From: an uncultured Christensenellaceae bacterium
Lineage (GTDB): Bacteria > Bacillota > Clostridia > Christensenellales > UBA1242
DNA: 11,417 bases
Assembly (NCBI GenBank): GCA_910587225.1
Contig: CAJULT010000021.1
Span: forward strand, 1-11,417
Reading direction: 5' to 3'
Shown here: positions 1 to 6,201 of the stretch, piece after piece
Layout of the letters: each line of letters opens with the position of its first letter
How positions within the stretch are numbered: the stretch's first letter is position 1
Position numbers and translations under genes: made by a program
Notes under the pieces: generated by a model
What the model saw: only the letters and a program-made list of their open reading frames with translations
What the model was told of the DNA's origin: nothing
Database searches by the model: none

Positions 1-100
1 ATTATTCTAAGTCAACACTTTTTTCAAACTTTTTTTATTTATTTTTGCCTTTTTTTCTGTCTCATCCCCGCAACGATGGCGGGTGGGTCGCAGGCTTGAC
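1..100. other. Intergenic segment downstream of the last operon
   Basis: No gene is visible here. Positions 1-60 are very AT-rich. Positions 61-100 are an abrupt GC-rich islet with a short inverted repeat (CCCGC at 67-71, GCGGG at 79-83, 7-nt loop). Neither strand carries a T-tract next to that hairpin, so it is not an obvious terminator. Read on the minus strand, TTGACT at 10-15 could be the -35 of a promoter for the next gene to the left, but its -10 would lie outside the window. I recognise no known RNA family. Confidence 0.3.
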
Positions 101-128
101 AAAAAAACATGGCACATGCCATGTTTTT
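101..128 (-). terminator. Rho-independent terminator of the lgt operon
   Basis: On the minus strand the stop codon at 130-132 is followed at once by a perfect inverted repeat. The stem ACATGGC pairs with GCCATGT at 107-124 around a 4-nt loop, then comes a run of seven T (101-107). The A-tract on the other flank (T5 on the plus strand, 124-128) makes it potentially bidirectional. It closes the three-gene unit starting at lgt. Confidence 0.85.
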
Positions 129-129
129 A

Positions 130-861
130 TTATATTTGTGAATCATTAAAAAAGTCAAAAGCTTTCATAATTTCAGCAAGGTCATCTTTTGGATTAATAG
201 CTTCTTTTAAATCAAAACCGCTTTCCACAGGTTTGATTGAACGCTGCTTTTCAGTCGGTGCAGTATCAAGGAACTTGTCTACCAAATTATCATATTTATC
301 GTCTTCTTCCAGTGTCATATCGCTAACTGGTTTAATTTGATTGGTACGCTCAACTCTTGTTATGTAAACTTCGCGCGGCTCACCCTGCTCTTTTCGATAT
401 TCCTGCATCTTGTTTAAGAGGCGACGCATTGAGTCGTTTTCGGTGTTAGCAAGAGCAGCCTGCTCACCCTCACTTGCCTTTGCTTGACTTAACACATTAT
501 CAAGTGAAGTGAAGAGTTTCAAAAATGAGTTTTCACCTTGAAGGTCTGGATGCTGAATGCATAACCCTTGATAGAGAAGATGCAACTGATCATTAATCAT
601 TTTAATCTGCTCATAGTGAAGGAGTTTTATATTATTATTCCCCTCATCTTGAAATCTTCTAAAAGCATCAAGTGCGGTCATGATATTCTTTTCGCGGTTT
701 TCTATATCATAGTTTTTGCTCTTAAAATCTAAAAGCTTTTTCTCACTTTCAAGCACTTTAAGGCGTTCTTCCATTAAAGAGGCTTGATGCTGCGCATTAA
801 GACGAGAAATGTATTTGTCAACTTCTGCTCTGTTGTATCCGTTAAACTCGGTTGAAAACAT
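130..861 (-). CDS. DivIVA-like domain protein
   Basis: A 243-residue soluble protein. Its N-terminus (residues 3-20, with the pattern F-x4-GYNRAEVDKYI) matches the start of DivIVA-family proteins, where this segment binds curved membrane at division sites and poles and leads into a coiled coil. Residues about 25-60 are rich in E, K and L and look like the coiled coil. Residues 60-130 look helical, and residues 135-243 are charged and probably mostly disordered, ending in a short helical segment. It is longer than classical DivIVA and lacks clear similarity beyond the N-terminus, so it may be a DivIVA/GpsB-type scaffold rather than DivIVA itself. The start is well supported by AAGGAGG at 866-872, 4 nt before the ATG. 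The gene begins 1 nt after the stop codon of the upstream membrane-protein gene, so translation is probably coupled. It is the last gene before the terminator. Confidence 0.65.
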   Translation of the reverse strand: MFSTEFNGYNRAEVDKYISRLNAQHQASLMEERLKVLESEKKLLDFKSKNYDIENREKNIMTALDAFRRFQDEGNNNIKLLHYEQIKMINDQLHLLYQGLCIQHPDLQGENSFLKLFTSLDNVLSQAKASEGEQAALANTENDSMRRLLNKMQEYRKEQGEPREVYITRVERTNQIKPVSDMTLEEDDKYDNLVDKFLDTAPTEKQRSIKPVESGFDLKEAINPKDDLAEIMKAFDFFNDSQI

Positions 862-862
862 G

Positions 863-1363
863 CTACCTCCTTAAAAAGTTTTTGAAAAGATACTTCAAGA
901 TAAATAATAGCACACCTGCACCCAAAATTGCAATAAAAATATAAAGAGATATGAAATTTATTTTGTAGAAAAACCACGCAATGTCCACGGCAAGCAAAAT
1001 CAAAAACAAATACAGATGAAAACGTTGAAGATAAAAACAATATGTGGCAAACGAAGCAAAAGAGAAGGCGAGAATGTAATACACGGATGCAAACTTCATA
1101 ATTCCCATTAAATGCACTATAAGCCCAAACGCGCCAACAAGTAGCAATATGAAACCAAAATAACAACAACTATCTAGCCTAAATAGTATACTTTTTATAA
1201 GCAAGTGACTTCCAGCAAACAAACATAAAAAGAAAAACCAAGCATAGTAGTTTTTCATTAAAACTATACTTAATGTACTTGAAACTGTAATTGCTAGTAG
1301 CGAAAGATAAAAACTGATAGATAGTATCAGCGTTTTCTTTAAACCTAAAACCCTGCCCTGCAT
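863..1363 (-). CDS. Polytopic membrane protein of unknown function
   Basis: I do not recognise this family. The 166-residue product is almost entirely hydrophobic, with about five or six predicted membrane helices separated by very short loops. It ends in a basic tail (KYLFKNFLRR), which the positive-inside rule would place in the cytoplasm. Rich Phe, Tyr and Leu content and the absence of conserved polar motifs give no hint of catalysis. The ATG at 1361-1363 is chosen because the frame's upstream alternative is a TTG at 1382-1384 (173 residues). Neither has a strong ribosome site: AAGGG lies 12 nt before the ATG, and only a weak AGG precedes the TTG. It starts 16-36 nt after the lgt stop and is followed 1 nt later by the DivIVA-like gene, so it belongs to the lgt operon. 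An envelope or division-related role is guesswork from context. Confidence 0.7.
   Translation of the reverse strand: MQGRVLGLKKTLILSISFYLSLLAITVSSTLSIVLMKNYYAWFFFLCLFAGSHLLIKSILFRLDSCCYFGFILLLVGAFGLIVHLMGIMKFASVYYILAFSFASFATYCFYLQRFHLYLFLILLAVDIAWFFYKINFISLYIFIAILGAGVLLFILKYLFKNFLRR
866..872 (-). promoter_or_regulatory. Shine-Dalgarno of the DivIVA-like gene, inside the upstream gene
   Basis: AAGGAGG lies within the last codons of the membrane-protein gene, whose TAG stop is at 863-865, and 4 nt before the ATG at 859-861. This fixes the DivIVA-like start and implies that both proteins come from one message. Confidence 0.8.
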
Positions 1364-1398
1364 AAAAAAATTATGCCCTTTCAAACATAATTTTAGAC

Positions 1399-2175
1399 CT
1401 AAGCCGGCTTTGCAACTTTTTTATTTTTGAAATAATAGAACAGTAAAATACCAATACCTGCCAAAACTATAATAATACTAAGTAGCATTGAAACCTTGAT
1501 CGGCCCAAGCATAAGGCTATCTCCACGAAGAGCTTCTATCCACGTACGACCTACTCCATAGATTATTAGATACCAAGCCGCAATAGAGCCTCGCTGCTTA
1601 AACTTAAACTTGCGAAGCATCAGCATAATCGCGGTAAAGCCAATAAAGCTCCACAGACTTTCATAGAACATTGTCGCAAGATGCCACTCTCCATGAACAT
1701 AAACTGAAAGAGGCATCCATTGAAGAGATGGATTTGTCACCTCAATGCCATAGCAGCAGCCAGCAGTAAAGCAGCCTATTCGCCCTATTGCCTGCCCTAA
1801 GATAAGAGAAGGAACTACAATGTCAGCCATATCAAAAAAGTTCTTTTTGTGAATTAGGCAAAATAGCCCCAGCCCTGCCGCACCGCCAATCACACCGCCG
1901 TATATGGCAAGCCCGCCATCCCAAATGCGAAGGACGGACACAAAATCAGGGAACTTGTCAAGACTAAAAAGTACATAATAAATTCTAGCTCCAATTATTG
2001 CAAGCGGCAAAGCATAGCAAGCTGCAACAATTAGCTCTTCGCTTTTTATGCCGCGACATTTAGCATTTTTTATTGCAACAAAAACGCCGAGCGCCATTGC
2101 ACATGCAATAATAAGCCCGTAATATGTGATTTTCAAACCGAATAATAGAAAATAACTGTCAAAAAATCCAAACAT
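1399..2175 (-). CDS. lgt: Prolipoprotein diacylglyceryl transferase
   Basis: Lgt moves a diacylglyceryl group from phosphatidylglycerol to the lipobox cysteine of prolipoproteins, the first step of lipoprotein maturation in the cytoplasmic membrane. The 258-residue, seven-helix-like protein has the family landmarks in order: ITYYGLI near residue 16, IWDGGLAIYGG at 84-94, the signature region GRIGCFTAGCCYG at 131-143, YES at 171-173, and GVGRTWIEALRGDS at 207-220. The last block carries the Arg and Glu equivalent to E. coli R239 and E243. Length is normal. The signature is non-canonical: the usual GNF-x-NGE reads GCF-x-AGC, replacing the Asn and Glu, and the HGG histidine is Tyr. A cysteine-rich version of this motif is, from memory, familiar in some Clostridia, so I still call it Lgt, though a specialised paralogue is possible. 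A consensus promoter lies directly upstream with no room for a leader. Confidence 0.9.
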   Translation of the reverse strand: MFGFFDSYFLLFGLKITYYGLIIACAMALGVFVAIKNAKCRGIKSEELIVAACYALPLAIIGARIYYVLFSLDKFPDFVSVLRIWDGGLAIYGGVIGGAAGLGLFCLIHKKNFFDMADIVVPSLILGQAIGRIGCFTAGCCYGIEVTNPSLQWMPLSVYVHGEWHLATMFYESLWSFIGFTAIMLMLRKFKFKQRGSIAAWYLIIYGVGRTWIEALRGDSLMLGPIKVSMLLSIIIVLAGIGILLFYYFKNKKVAKPA

Positions 2176-2181
2176 AGCCTT

Positions 2182-2210
2182 ATTATACTCTTATGCCCTT
2201 TTCTTGTCAA
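2182..2210 (-). promoter_or_regulatory. Consensus promoter of lgt, likely leaderless
   Basis: On the minus strand TTGACA (2205-2210) and TATAAT (2182-2187) are separated by exactly 17 bp, a perfect sigma-A type match. Only six bases (AAGGCT) separate the -10 from the lgt ATG at 2173-2175, so the expected transcription start falls on or next to the A of the start codon. Confidence 0.85.
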
Positions 2211-2225
2211 ATAAAACATAACATC

Positions 2226-2255
2226 AAAAAAAACAAAGCGCCTATTCGCGCTTTG
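2226..2255 (-). terminator. Terminator of the helicase gene (repeat copy 1)
   Basis: A hairpin with an 8-bp stem (CAAAGCGC with GCGCTTTG) and 6-nt loop at 2234-2255 directly abuts the TAA stop of the helicase gene. Eight T follow on the minus strand (2226-2233). Positions 2227-2257 are identical over 31 bp to 4900-4930 on the other side of the gene, including the loop. Confidence 0.9.
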
Positions 2256-4850
2256 TTATTCATCTTCGTTATTGCCTTTTTTTCTCCTAGCACCCCATAT
2301 AAATCCAACCGAATTTAGTAGCGCTATATCTTCTTCACTTATCATCCCTTTTTTATAGTATTGCCTTGCATGACTAACTTGTTGGCTTAATTTATATTCA
2401 CTTTCGCTAATATATTCTTCTGAGATAGATGTCTTCCCGGTTGTTTCTACATAAAGTTGCCACTCCTTAGCCAACATTTCAAAATCAAATTTTCTGCTCG
2501 CATCCCAGATAAAACCCACTGAATTTAGTAGCTCTATATTTTCTTTACTTATCATCCCTTTCCTATAGTTCTGTCGTGCAACACTAACTTGCTGTCCCAA
2601 TTTATATCCACTTTCACTAACATAGTCCCGTGGAACAGCGGCATTTCCTGTTGTCGCAATATAGTTTTGGCACTCGCAAGCCAATATCTCATAATTAAAA
2701 CCCACTTTCCAGACAAAACCAACTGAATTTAGTAGCTCTATATTTTCTTCACTTATTTTCCCTTTCTTATAGTATTGCCTTGCATGACTAACTTGCTGTC
2801 CCAATTTATATCCACTTTCACTAACATAGACCTTTGGAACAGCGGCATTTCCTGTTATCGCAACATAATGTTGCCACTCGCGTGCCAATCTCTCATAGTC
2901 AAAGCCCACCTCCCAAACAAAACCAACAGAACTTAATAAGTTTACATTTTCTTCACTTATTATCCCTTTCTTGTAGTTCTTCCTTGCAACACTTACTTGC
3001 TGTTTTAGTTTATATCCACTTTCACTAATATAGCCCCTTGGAAGAGAGGTCTTTCCAGTTGTTGCAACATAATGTTGCCACTCGCGTGCCAATCTCTCAT
3101 AGTCAAAGCCCACCCCCCAAACAAAACCAACAGAACTTAATAAGTTTACATTTTCTTCACTTATTTTCCCTTTCTTATAGTATTGCCTTGCAACATTTAC
3201 TTTCTGTCCTAATTTATATCCACTTTCACTAACATAGTCCTGTGGAACAGCGGCATTTCCTGTTATCGCAACATAATGTTGGCACTCCTTAGCCAGCCTT
3301 TCAAAATCAAATTTTCTGGTCGCATCCCAGATAAAACCCACTGAATTTAGTAGCTCTATATCTTCTTCACTTATTATCCCTTTCCTATAGTGCTGTCGTG
3401 CAACACTTACTTGCTGTCCTAATTTATATCCACTTTCACTAACATAGTCCTGTGGAACAGCGGCATTTCCTGTTGTCGCAACATAATGTTGGCACTCTAG
3501 AGCAAGTCTTTTGTAATCAAACTTTTTCGCTCCTTCCAAATTATGGCGAAGCTTCTCTATAAGCATTAACGTGTCAAGGTTTTCAACTTCCAATTTAAAA
3601 GGTTTTACATTTGTTTCATGCGAAGAGGCTGACTTTTTAATTCCTGAATTTATCCCGTCAGCGATAGCGCGCACTGTATCCACATCAACAAAGCTTAAAT
3701 TCGCAACTAGGTCAAATACCAAAGGTTGGCTAGATTTATCCTTTAAAACTGAAAGCGCCCTGCCAAGTTGTTGCAAATACAAGATTTTAGAATATGTACC
3801 TCGCAGCATAATAATGCCGTCTACTCCATCAATATGCACACCTTCATTGACCATATTTACCGTGAAAAGAAGTTTAATGCCATCGCTTGTATCTTCTTGA
3901 AAGGCTCTGAGAGTCCTTTTATTTTCGTTTTGTGAAAACTTGCCGCTGTGAATATCATAGGTTTTTACAAGTGGCGCTCCATCCACTTTTGAAAACCAGT
4001 GACGACAATCTAACATAGCAAGTTCAATCTCTCTGCCGCTTATTTCATCCTCACCGCCACCATTACCAGTCGGGCAAAATACAATAAACTTTCCATTTTT
4101 AAGCTTGTCAGTAGCGAGTTTTTCAGCAAAAATATCTGGAATTTGTTTCGCGCAAGAAATACGATACTTTGCCTGATTGAGATCTTTTAAATGCTGTTGA
4201 ATTTCAAGCTTTTCTACCCCACTTGCCAACAACAGTTTTTCATTTAAATCCTTAATACTATCATTAATAAATTTTCGGTCATCCTCATAGTCATATTTTG
4301 AAATTACATAATCAGGCGCTTGCAAAATATTTTCACTTATCGCATCCGCAAGCGAGTGACTCGAACAAGCTTCAACCCCGAATATTTTTGCAACTTCAAC
4401 CTTATCCGCCCTATCTTCAAGCGTTGCCGACATAGCCAATATTTGAGAACCACTATTTGTAGAAATGATGCCTTCAACGCTCTTTTTCCAAGTTTTTGCT
4501 CCTGCTCTGTGTGCTTCATCAAATATTATAATATCGAAATTCTCAGTTACCATATTTTTAAGCCCGCTATAAGTGCAGGTATGGAAATTACAAGTTTTAA
4601 GCTTGGACGAATCTAATTTTGACTGTTCAATAAGATTTTCATTAAACTGATTTATTATAGCACGAGATGGAGAAACAAAGAGAATCTTCTTCCCTTTTGC
4701 AAAATCTTCCAAAAATTGAATTGCAAGATATGACTTACCTGTCCCAGTAGCCTGTTCAAAAACAGCACGATTATGTTTTTGCATGCTTTCCAGAATTTTA
4801 TCATATGCCCCAATATTGTGAGGCATTAAGTGAATAAATTTGTTTTCCAT
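2256..4850 (-). CDS. SF2 DEAD/DEAH helicase with six HA repeats
   Basis: An 864-residue predicted nucleic-acid-dependent ATPase. Domain 1 has Walker A ATGTGKS (34-40), DEAH (111-114) and SAT (141-143). Domain 2 has VNMVNEGVHI (331-340) and motif VI QQLGRAL (360-366). This is the ResIII/helicase-C arrangement of superfamily 2. From residue 444 to 857 come six tandem helicase-associated (HA, PF03457-type) repeats of 68-70 residues, each with the pattern F-x-Y/F-x2-LA, a TG-x3-P-x2-Y centre, ESGYKL and VGF-x-W. HA modules are thought to bind nucleic acid; their biological role in bacteria is poorly known. There is no nuclease or methylase domain and no such partner next door, so it is not an obvious restriction system. 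It has its own promoter. The start is supported by AGGA about 7 nt upstream of the ATG and by a short leader. The gene plus its promoter lies between two identical terminators, which suggests a self-contained cassette. Confidence 0.88.
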   Translation of the reverse strand: MENKFIHLMPHNIGAYDKILESMQKHNRAVFEQATGTGKSYLAIQFLEDFAKGKKILFVSPSRAIINQFNENLIEQSKLDSSKLKTCNFHTCTYSGLKNMVTENFDIIIFDEAHRAGAKTWKKSVEGIISTNSGSQILAMSATLEDRADKVEVAKIFGVEACSSHSLADAISENILQAPDYVISKYDYEDDRKFINDSIKDLNEKLLLASGVEKLEIQQHLKDLNQAKYRISCAKQIPDIFAEKLATDKLKNGKFIVFCPTGNGGGEDEISGREIELAMLDCRHWFSKVDGAPLVKTYDIHSGKFSQNENKRTLRAFQEDTSDGIKLLFTVNMVNEGVHIDGVDGIIMLRGTYSKILYLQQLGRALSVLKDKSSQPLVFDLVANLSFVDVDTVRAIADGINSGIKKSASSHETNVKPFKLEVENLDTLMLIEKLRHNLEGAKKFDYKRLALECQHYVATTGNAAVPQDYVSESGYKLGQQVSVARQHYRKGIISEEDIELLNSVGFIWDATRKFDFERLAKECQHYVAITGNAAVPQDYVSESGYKLGQKVNVARQYYKKGKISEENVNLLSSVGFVWGVGFDYERLAREWQHYVATTGKTSLPRGYISESGYKLKQQVSVARKNYKKGIISEENVNLLSSVGFVWEVGFDYERLAREWQHYVAITGNAAVPKVYVSESGYKLGQQVSHARQYYKKGKISEENIELLNSVGFVWKVGFNYEILACECQNYIATTGNAAVPRDYVSESGYKLGQQVSVARQNYRKGMISKENIELLNSVGFIWDASRKFDFEMLAKEWQLYVETTGKTSISEEYISESEYKLSQQVSHARQYYKKGMISEEDIALLNSVGFIWGARRKKGNNEDE
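2280..3521 (-). repeat. Six tandem 204/210-bp repeats encoding HA domains
   Basis: Coding units in translation order: 3312-3521 (210 bp), 3108-3311, 2904-3107 and 2700-2903 (204 bp each), then 2490-2699 and 2280-2489 (210 bp each). The three 204-bp units end in a short VG linker. The 210-bp units end in D/G-A-x-R-K. Similarity is strong in DNA as well as protein: 2860-2961 matches 3064-3165 with a single mismatch (T at 2911, C at 3115), an offset of exactly one 204-bp unit. This indicates recent duplication or gene conversion, with recombination junctions that do not coincide with domain borders. Confidence 0.9.
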
Positions 4851-4867
4851 CTATTTTTCCTATAAAA

Positions 4868-4896
4868 ATAATACCACTAATAACCCATATTGTCAA
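4868..4896 (-). promoter_or_regulatory. Promoter of the helicase gene
   Basis: TTGACA (4891-4896) and TATTAT (4868-4873) lie 17 bp apart, with TGG just before the -10 giving an extended -10. The start point should be near 4861, leaving a leader of about 10 nt that just includes AGGA. The -35 begins 3 nt after the T-tract of the preceding terminator. Confidence 0.8.
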
Positions 4897-4899
4897 TAC

Positions 4900-4934
4900 A
4901 AAAAAACAAAGCGCCTATTCGCGCTTTGTTTTTT
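4900..4934 (-). terminator. Terminator of the Rho-like gene (repeat copy 2)
   Basis: The same 8-bp stem and 6-nt loop as the copy at 2234-2255, here at 4907-4928. Seven T follow on the minus strand (4900-4906), and a T6 tract on the plus strand (4929-4934) means it can act in both directions. It lies 4 nt after the TAA at 4933-4935 that would end the restored Rho-like frame. From the present stop at 4997 the gap to the hairpin is 68 nt. Confidence 0.85.
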
Positions 4935-5024
4935 AAAGTAAAGCAGAAACATTCTTTGTTTGCTTTACATCTTTAATATGTGTAATATCTGAAATATTAT
5001 TCACCAAATCTTGAACAAATTTTT
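4933..5024 (-). other. Frameshifted C-terminal tail of the Rho-like gene
   Basis: After the T5 run at 5020-5024 (A5 on the coding strand) the next reading frame stays open past the annotated stop to a TAA at 4933-4935. Removing one base at this run gives 28 residues in place of the last 7 and a 406-residue protein. The new tail begins FVQDLVNNISDI and ends DVKQTKNVSALL. Its DV-K-x-T start and terminal LL resemble the conserved Rho end (IDV-x-KSGTR-x-EELL). The restored stop abuts the terminator hairpin, as in the neighbouring helicase gene. The tail also contains an 8-bp inverted repeat (4938-4945 with 4961-4968). A natural mutation, an assembly error and a recoding event cannot be told apart here. 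Confidence 0.65.
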
Positions 5025-6154
5025 GCAATTTCGTTCGAGAGGAAGTTATCCTCTTTATCCGCATCTCTATAAGTCATAATAATAGTCACGCTAGCACCAT
5101 TGTCAAGCGCCCTACCAAGACCGATAAGCTTCTGCGCAACAATCACCGACCTCTTCTTATGCCCACTAATCATTTCACTATCGGTAAAGCACTGGTCAAG
5201 TACTGATAGAACTTCAATGATGTCACTAATAAACAAAATACATTTCTTTCCGCTTTCAAGCATTCTCTCTGTCAGAGCAATACTATCAACAATTTTGTTA
5301 AATCCCTCATTAAAGTCAGATGCGTACGCAGTTGTAAAGTTAAGCATATCTTTCATTGATGAAAATAATATTTGGTCTTCAAAACAGGTGTTAAGCCCTA
5401 AGGTGATAAGAGTATAACCTCTCTCTTGACACAGCTTTGCAAAATCAGAAAAGCGGTCATCTTCAAACAAATTGTTTTTATAAAGTATTAAGTTTCGTCT
5501 ACCCTCAAAAAGTTTAAAGCTGCCATAAGGCAAACTTTCTTGCGAAATTATAGGCTGACCTTGCTGCTGGGTAGGAGCAACATATTCATCTGAAGATACA
5601 AAGTTAATTTCTTGAATAGCTTCTGCGATAAATTGATTTTCACTATTTATTTGGCTGGCTAAGGCTACAACAAAATCACCGCTTTGGAGATTATATTGTT
5701 CTACCATTTCTTCTGGCATAAATACCTTAGTGCAGTTTTTCATATCTACAAAAAAGTGAACTGACTGCGACCTACGCACTACCCCGCTAAACACTTCTTT
5801 GCGGGCGGGAACATTTCCTCTAACTGGAACATCTTGCGAAAAGCAAACAACTTCATCATAACGAAGCGGCTTAATCTGAGAAATTGTATCATCAGCACCA
5901 ATTACATGTTGCATAATATCGTCAATATTAGAAAGTTGCTTGTGAGGTCTGCCACGGCGAACAGGAACAAAGGTTTCATGCGATGGGTTGTAAATTTGAT
6001 CTAAAATAAGTTCAATAAGTTCATCTCGCTTTTTAGAAGTCGGCGATTTAACTCCAACTTCGCGACCGAGCGCTCTAAGTTCAAAAATGCCGAGTTGCTT
6101 AATCAAAAGCTCTCTATGCTTATCTCTACTTTCAAGTTGCTTGCCTAAGTCCAT
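4997..6154 (-). CDS. Rho-like protein lacking the P-loop (pseudo-ATPase)
   Basis: A 385-residue protein that follows the plan of transcription termination factor Rho. Residues 23-51 are a Rho_N/SAP-like helical domain. Residues 66-72 contain the AT-hook-like core RGRP. Residues about 121-186 form the RNA-binding OB-type domain, with F-MPEEMVEQYNLQSGD matching the Rho pattern. Residues 205-385 follow the RecA-like core but have lost its chemistry. Where Rho has the P-loop GQRGLIVAPPKAGKT, this protein has FEGRRNLILYKNNLFED (215-231). The Walker B stretch reads CILFISDIIEVL (305-316), with the usual Asp shifted or replaced, and the catalytic ERPEE region is absent. It should not hydrolyse ATP, and may bind RNA or DNA, modulate true Rho, or join Rho hexamers; that is inference. 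The start is firm: AAGGAGG at 6160-6166, 5 nt before ATG. The C-terminus appears frameshifted. Confidence 0.72.
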   Translation of the reverse strand: MDLGKQLESRDKHRELLIKQLGIFELRALGREVGVKSPTSKKRDELIELILDQIYNPSHETFVPVRRGRPHKQLSNIDDIMQHVIGADDTISQIKPLRYDEVVCFSQDVPVRGNVPARKEVFSGVVRRSQSVHFFVDMKNCTKVFMPEEMVEQYNLQSGDFVVALASQINSENQFIAEAIQEINFVSSDEYVAPTQQQGQPIISQESLPYGSFKLFEGRRNLILYKNNLFEDDRFSDFAKLCQERGYTLITLGLNTCFEDQILFSSMKDMLNFTTAYASDFNEGFNKIVDSIALTERMLESGKKCILFISDIIEVLSVLDQCFTDSEMISGHKKRSVIVAQKLIGLGRALDNGASVTIIMTYRDADKEDNFLSNEIAKICSRFGE

Positions 6155-6172
6155 AATTGCCTCCTTATGGAG

Positions 6173-6201
6173 ATATTAACATATTTTTGTAAAATAGTCA
6201 A
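6173..6201 (-). promoter_or_regulatory. Promoter of the Rho-like gene
   Basis: TTGACT (6196-6201) and TAATAT (6173-6178) are 17 bp apart. The start point is predicted near 6166, so the leader would be about 12 nt and begin at the AAGGAGG ribosome site. CTCC at 6169-6172 is complementary to GGAG of the ribosome site. That pairing exists only in transcripts starting further upstream, for example read-through from the exporter gene. Confidence 0.75.

Noticed and set aside
80..96. GGGTGGGTCGC resembling the T-box GGGTGG-ACCGC motif on the plus strand.
   Set aside because: There is no plus-strand gene downstream, no specifier stem in this window and only a partial match. Treated as chance.
774..1169. 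131-residue open frame on the minus strand overlapping two genes.
   Set aside because: It covers the end of the membrane-protein gene and the start of the DivIVA-like gene in another frame, both of which have better support. It has no ribosome site or recognisable family.
2834..3232. Two similar 64-residue plus-strand open frames 204 bp apart.
   Set aside because: They are antisense shadows of the HA repeats. Their resemblance reflects the DNA duplication, not real proteins.
2280..3521. CRISPR-like array because of regular spacing.
   Set aside because: Units are 204-210 bp, coding throughout and in frame, with no short repeat/spacer structure.
4938..4968. Stem-loop (GTAAAGCA/TGCTTTAC) as an extra terminator or attenuator.
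   Set aside because: It has no adjacent T-tract, lies within the probable frameshifted coding tail and is followed by a much better terminator.
2256..6154. Helicase plus Rho-like gene as a two-gene defence system.
   Set aside because: A strong terminator and a separate promoter lie between them, and neither has a nuclease or toxin domain. Co-function is not supported by the sequence.
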